From the NCBI GenBank assembly GCA_007753675.1, contig CP036432.1:5864394-5928393 (forward strand): a DNA stretch of 64,000 bases, given 5' to 3'. The notes under the pieces were generated by a model, which saw only the letters and a list, made by a program, of their open reading frames with translations, did not search any database and was not told the DNA's origin. The stretch comes from Stieleria magnilauensis (GTDB taxonomy: Bacteria; Planctomycetota; Planctomycetia; Pirellulales; Pirellulaceae). Shown piece after piece: positions 62,584 through 64,000 of the stretch. Position numbers and translations under genes: made by a program. Every line of letters begins with the position of its first letter. Positions within the stretch are counted from its first letter, which is position 1.

Positions 62584-62878
62584 CGCGTCTCCTCAACATT
62601 GCCTCGATAGCACGAATTCCATTCCCCATCTTCGTCCGTGCCGACACATTTGCCGAATGAACCTTCATCGCCGGTGGAACGAAATCGTGCAACGCAACCT
62701 GTTCTTCGATCCACAGGACGACGTCGTATCCCGTGCCGCGATCGTCATCACCGAGATCGTGATCCAGGCTGATGTCGGTGACCGTACCGGTCTTCAATAG
62801 CTCGATGGCTTCGTCCGGCCAATACACGCGGTGCCAACCATCGGGCGTCGTTCGTTCATCGTCAAGATAGACCTTCAT
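62576..62878 (-). CDS. Cyclic-phosphate-processing receiver-like domain protein
   Basis: 100 residues: 'MKVYLDDERTTPDGWHRVYW', then 'VTDISLDHDLGDDDRGTGYD' and 'PPAMKVHSANVSARTKMGNG'. The paired DDER and DHDLG acids and the HSAN segment fit the small receiver-like family named for cyclic-phosphate processing (cPPRD). These are thought to act on cyclic phosphate ends of RNA or on nucleotides; the assignment is by recall of the family pattern. It is the first gene of the five-gene cassette and overlaps the HIT gene. Confidence 0.75.
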   Translation of the reverse strand: MKVYLDDERTTPDGWHRVYWPDEAIELLKTGTVTDISLDHDLGDDDRGTGYDVVLWIEEQVALHDFVPPAMKVHSANVSARTKMGNGIRAIEAMLRRRDG

Positions 62879-62996
62879 CAGTTCTCAACCGGTTCCTAAT
62901 TGTCAGAAGCTTCGTTCGACTTTTCGACCAAAAGAGTCTTGTGATCGCCTTGTATTGGTAGTCAACCGTTTATGTGGTCGCGATCGCCCCTTGGGT

Positions 62997-64000
62997 CACG
63001 ACGATCGCACCAAAATCTGGTTTCAGTATTCGTCGAAGCCTTGCCTCAGTGAACCCCTCTGCCAATAAATTCAGCCAGACTGGTTTTTCACTGCCCTGTT
63101 ATGGAGATGGCAATGGCTTCCCAAATCGATGTGTTTCACGAGTGTTTTGATCAGGTCGGCGACCCGCGAGTCGCAGGCCGGACAATCCATCCACTTAACT
63201 CGATTCTGTTTTTGGTTGTCTCGGCGGTCATCGCAGGCGCGGACGGACCTGATGAGATCGAAAGCTTCGGTGGTGAGAAACTGGATTGGCTATCCAAATT
63301 CGCCGACTTTGATGCCGGCATTCCGTCTCACGATACCATCACGCGAGTGTTGTCCCTGATCAAACCAGCCGAGTTTCAGAAGGCGCTGCTTCAATGGCAC
63401 GCTCATCTCTGCGAGATTAATTGGGATCACGCCAGCAAGGACGACAATCGTCCCGTTCACGTTGCGATCGATGGCAAGACGGTGCGCGGATCCTATACCG
63501 ATGCGGAGAAATCTGATGCGATTCATATCGTCAGTGCCTGGGCGACCGCAAATGGTGTCACGCTTGGGCAAACCGAGGTCGACTCAAAGTCCAACGAAAT
63601 CACGGCAATTCCCGAATTGCTCGATCTAATCGACTTACGCAATTCGATCGTGACGCTCGATGCCATGGGATGCCAAAAGTCGATTGCTGAAAAGATCGTC
63701 GAGGGAGGTGGCGACTATCTGTTCGCTGTCAAAGACAACCATCCCAAGCTCTGTGCTGCCATCGCCGATCACTTTGAGATGGCCCATAACGATGGGCTCA
63801 CAGCCCACGGTGTTCGGGCAATGACGACCACAGGAAAGCAGGCCGCGCGTGAAGAGGAACGCTTCTATGCGACCTGCCCAATTCCAAAAGCACTTCGCGA
63901 ACTGACCGACCAGTGGAAAGGAGCAAAAAGTATCTGCCAAGCGAATACTTGCACGACTCGTGGTGACCGGCAATCAAGCGATGTTCGCTACTACATTTCG
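62997..64000 (+). mobile_element. Second copy of the ISAs1-family element (right part beyond window)
   Basis: Starts with CACGACGATCGCACCAAAAT and then matches the copy at 49785-51071 in the opposite orientation; 104 bases separate the end from the transposase ATG in both copies. All that is visible looks identical. A complete element would end near 64283. Confidence 0.9.
63101..64000 (+). CDS. ISAs1-family transposase, cut by the window edge
   Basis: The first 300 codons of the same protein as 49804-50967, in frame and without visible change ('HECFDQVGDPRVAGRTIHPL', 'HVAIDGKTVRGSYTDAEKSD'). The segment with the catalytic Glu lies outside the window. Confidence 0.92.
   Translation, partial: MEMAMASQIDVFHECFDQVGDPRVAGRTIHPLNSILFLVVSAVIAGADGPDEIESFGGEKLDWLSKFADFDAGIPSHDTITRVLSLIKPAEFQKALLQWHAHLCEINWDHASKDDNRPVHVAIDGKTVRGSYTDAEKSDAIHIVSAWATANGVTLGQTEVDSKSNEITAIPELLDLIDLRNSIVTLDAMGCQKSIAEKIVEGGGDYLFAVKDNHPKLCAAIADHFEMAHNDGLTAHGVRAMTTTGKQAAREEERFYATCPIPKALRELTDQWKGAKSICQANTCTTRGDRQSSDVRYYIS

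Noticed and set aside
49785..64000. A composite transposon made by the two IS copies
   Set aside because: Copy 1 has its own perfect 10-bp target duplication and splits a single gene, so the DNA on its two sides was contiguous before. The pair looks like two separate insertions, though the second copy's far end is not visible.

Overview
The window looks like a piece of a planctomycete genome of the Rhodopirellula/Pirellulaceae type. It has mixed GC, carries a DUF1559 pilin-like gene (a family almost confined to Planctomycetes), has many small secreted His-, Gly- or Cys-rich proteins, and holds a short dispersed repeat that sits both between and inside genes. I saw no rRNA, tRNA or CRISPR array. 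The assignment rests on gene content only.

Bases 1 to about 49060 are a metal-handling island. From the left it holds: the start of an RND efflux set on the minus strand (outer-membrane TolC-like protein, a Cys/His-rich secreted protein, a His-rich adaptor); a plus-strand bicarbonate set (SulP transporter, lipoprotein, beta-carbonic anhydrase); His-rich secreted proteins; a MacAB/Lol-like ABC export operon with two permeases, an ATPase, an adaptor, a lipoprotein and a CxxC metal-binding protein; a fused membrane/spermidine-synthase-like protein; a cluster of His-rich secreted proteins; and a DtxR/MntR-type regulator next to three matching operator-like boxes, which precede a DUF1559, membrane protein and HEAT-like lipoprotein operon. 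A run of minus-strand genes from 40643 down to 28835, several joined by 4-base overlaps, encodes a Cys-rich protein, RND adaptor and pump, a Cys-motif lipoprotein, an HMA protein, a CDF-like transporter, thioredoxin, a CYP152-type P450 peroxygenase, a second CDF-like transporter (frameshifted) and a Zn/Cd/Pb P-type ATPase. A second minus-strand set (48059 to 40756) has an anti-sigma-like protein, a CusB-like adaptor and a long CusA-like pump of the Cu/Ag type.

Near 49060 the island breaks off: two convergent genes both lose their 3' ends at the same point. Beyond it (49062 to 64000) lies an accessory region. It holds a GIY-YIG gene cut by an ISAs1-family insertion that left a perfect 10-bp target duplication, a RadC-like gene, an XRE regulator, a membrane protein, a coiled-coil protein, tyrosine recombinase genes broken by an IS3-family remnant, and five minus-strand genes (62878 to 56905): a cyclic-phosphate-processing receiver-like protein, a HIT hydrolase, an HNH endonuclease, a PD-(D/E)xK-like protein and a PLD nuclease/DExH helicase/DUF3427 protein. 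A second copy of the same IS, in opposite orientation, closes the window.

The five-gene helicase cassette is the best candidate for an undescribed system. It combines at least two predicted nuclease activities, a helicase and two nucleotide/phosphate-processing domains, lies among integrase and IS remnants, and looks like a mobile defence or nucleic-acid-repair module. That function is inferred from domains and context only.
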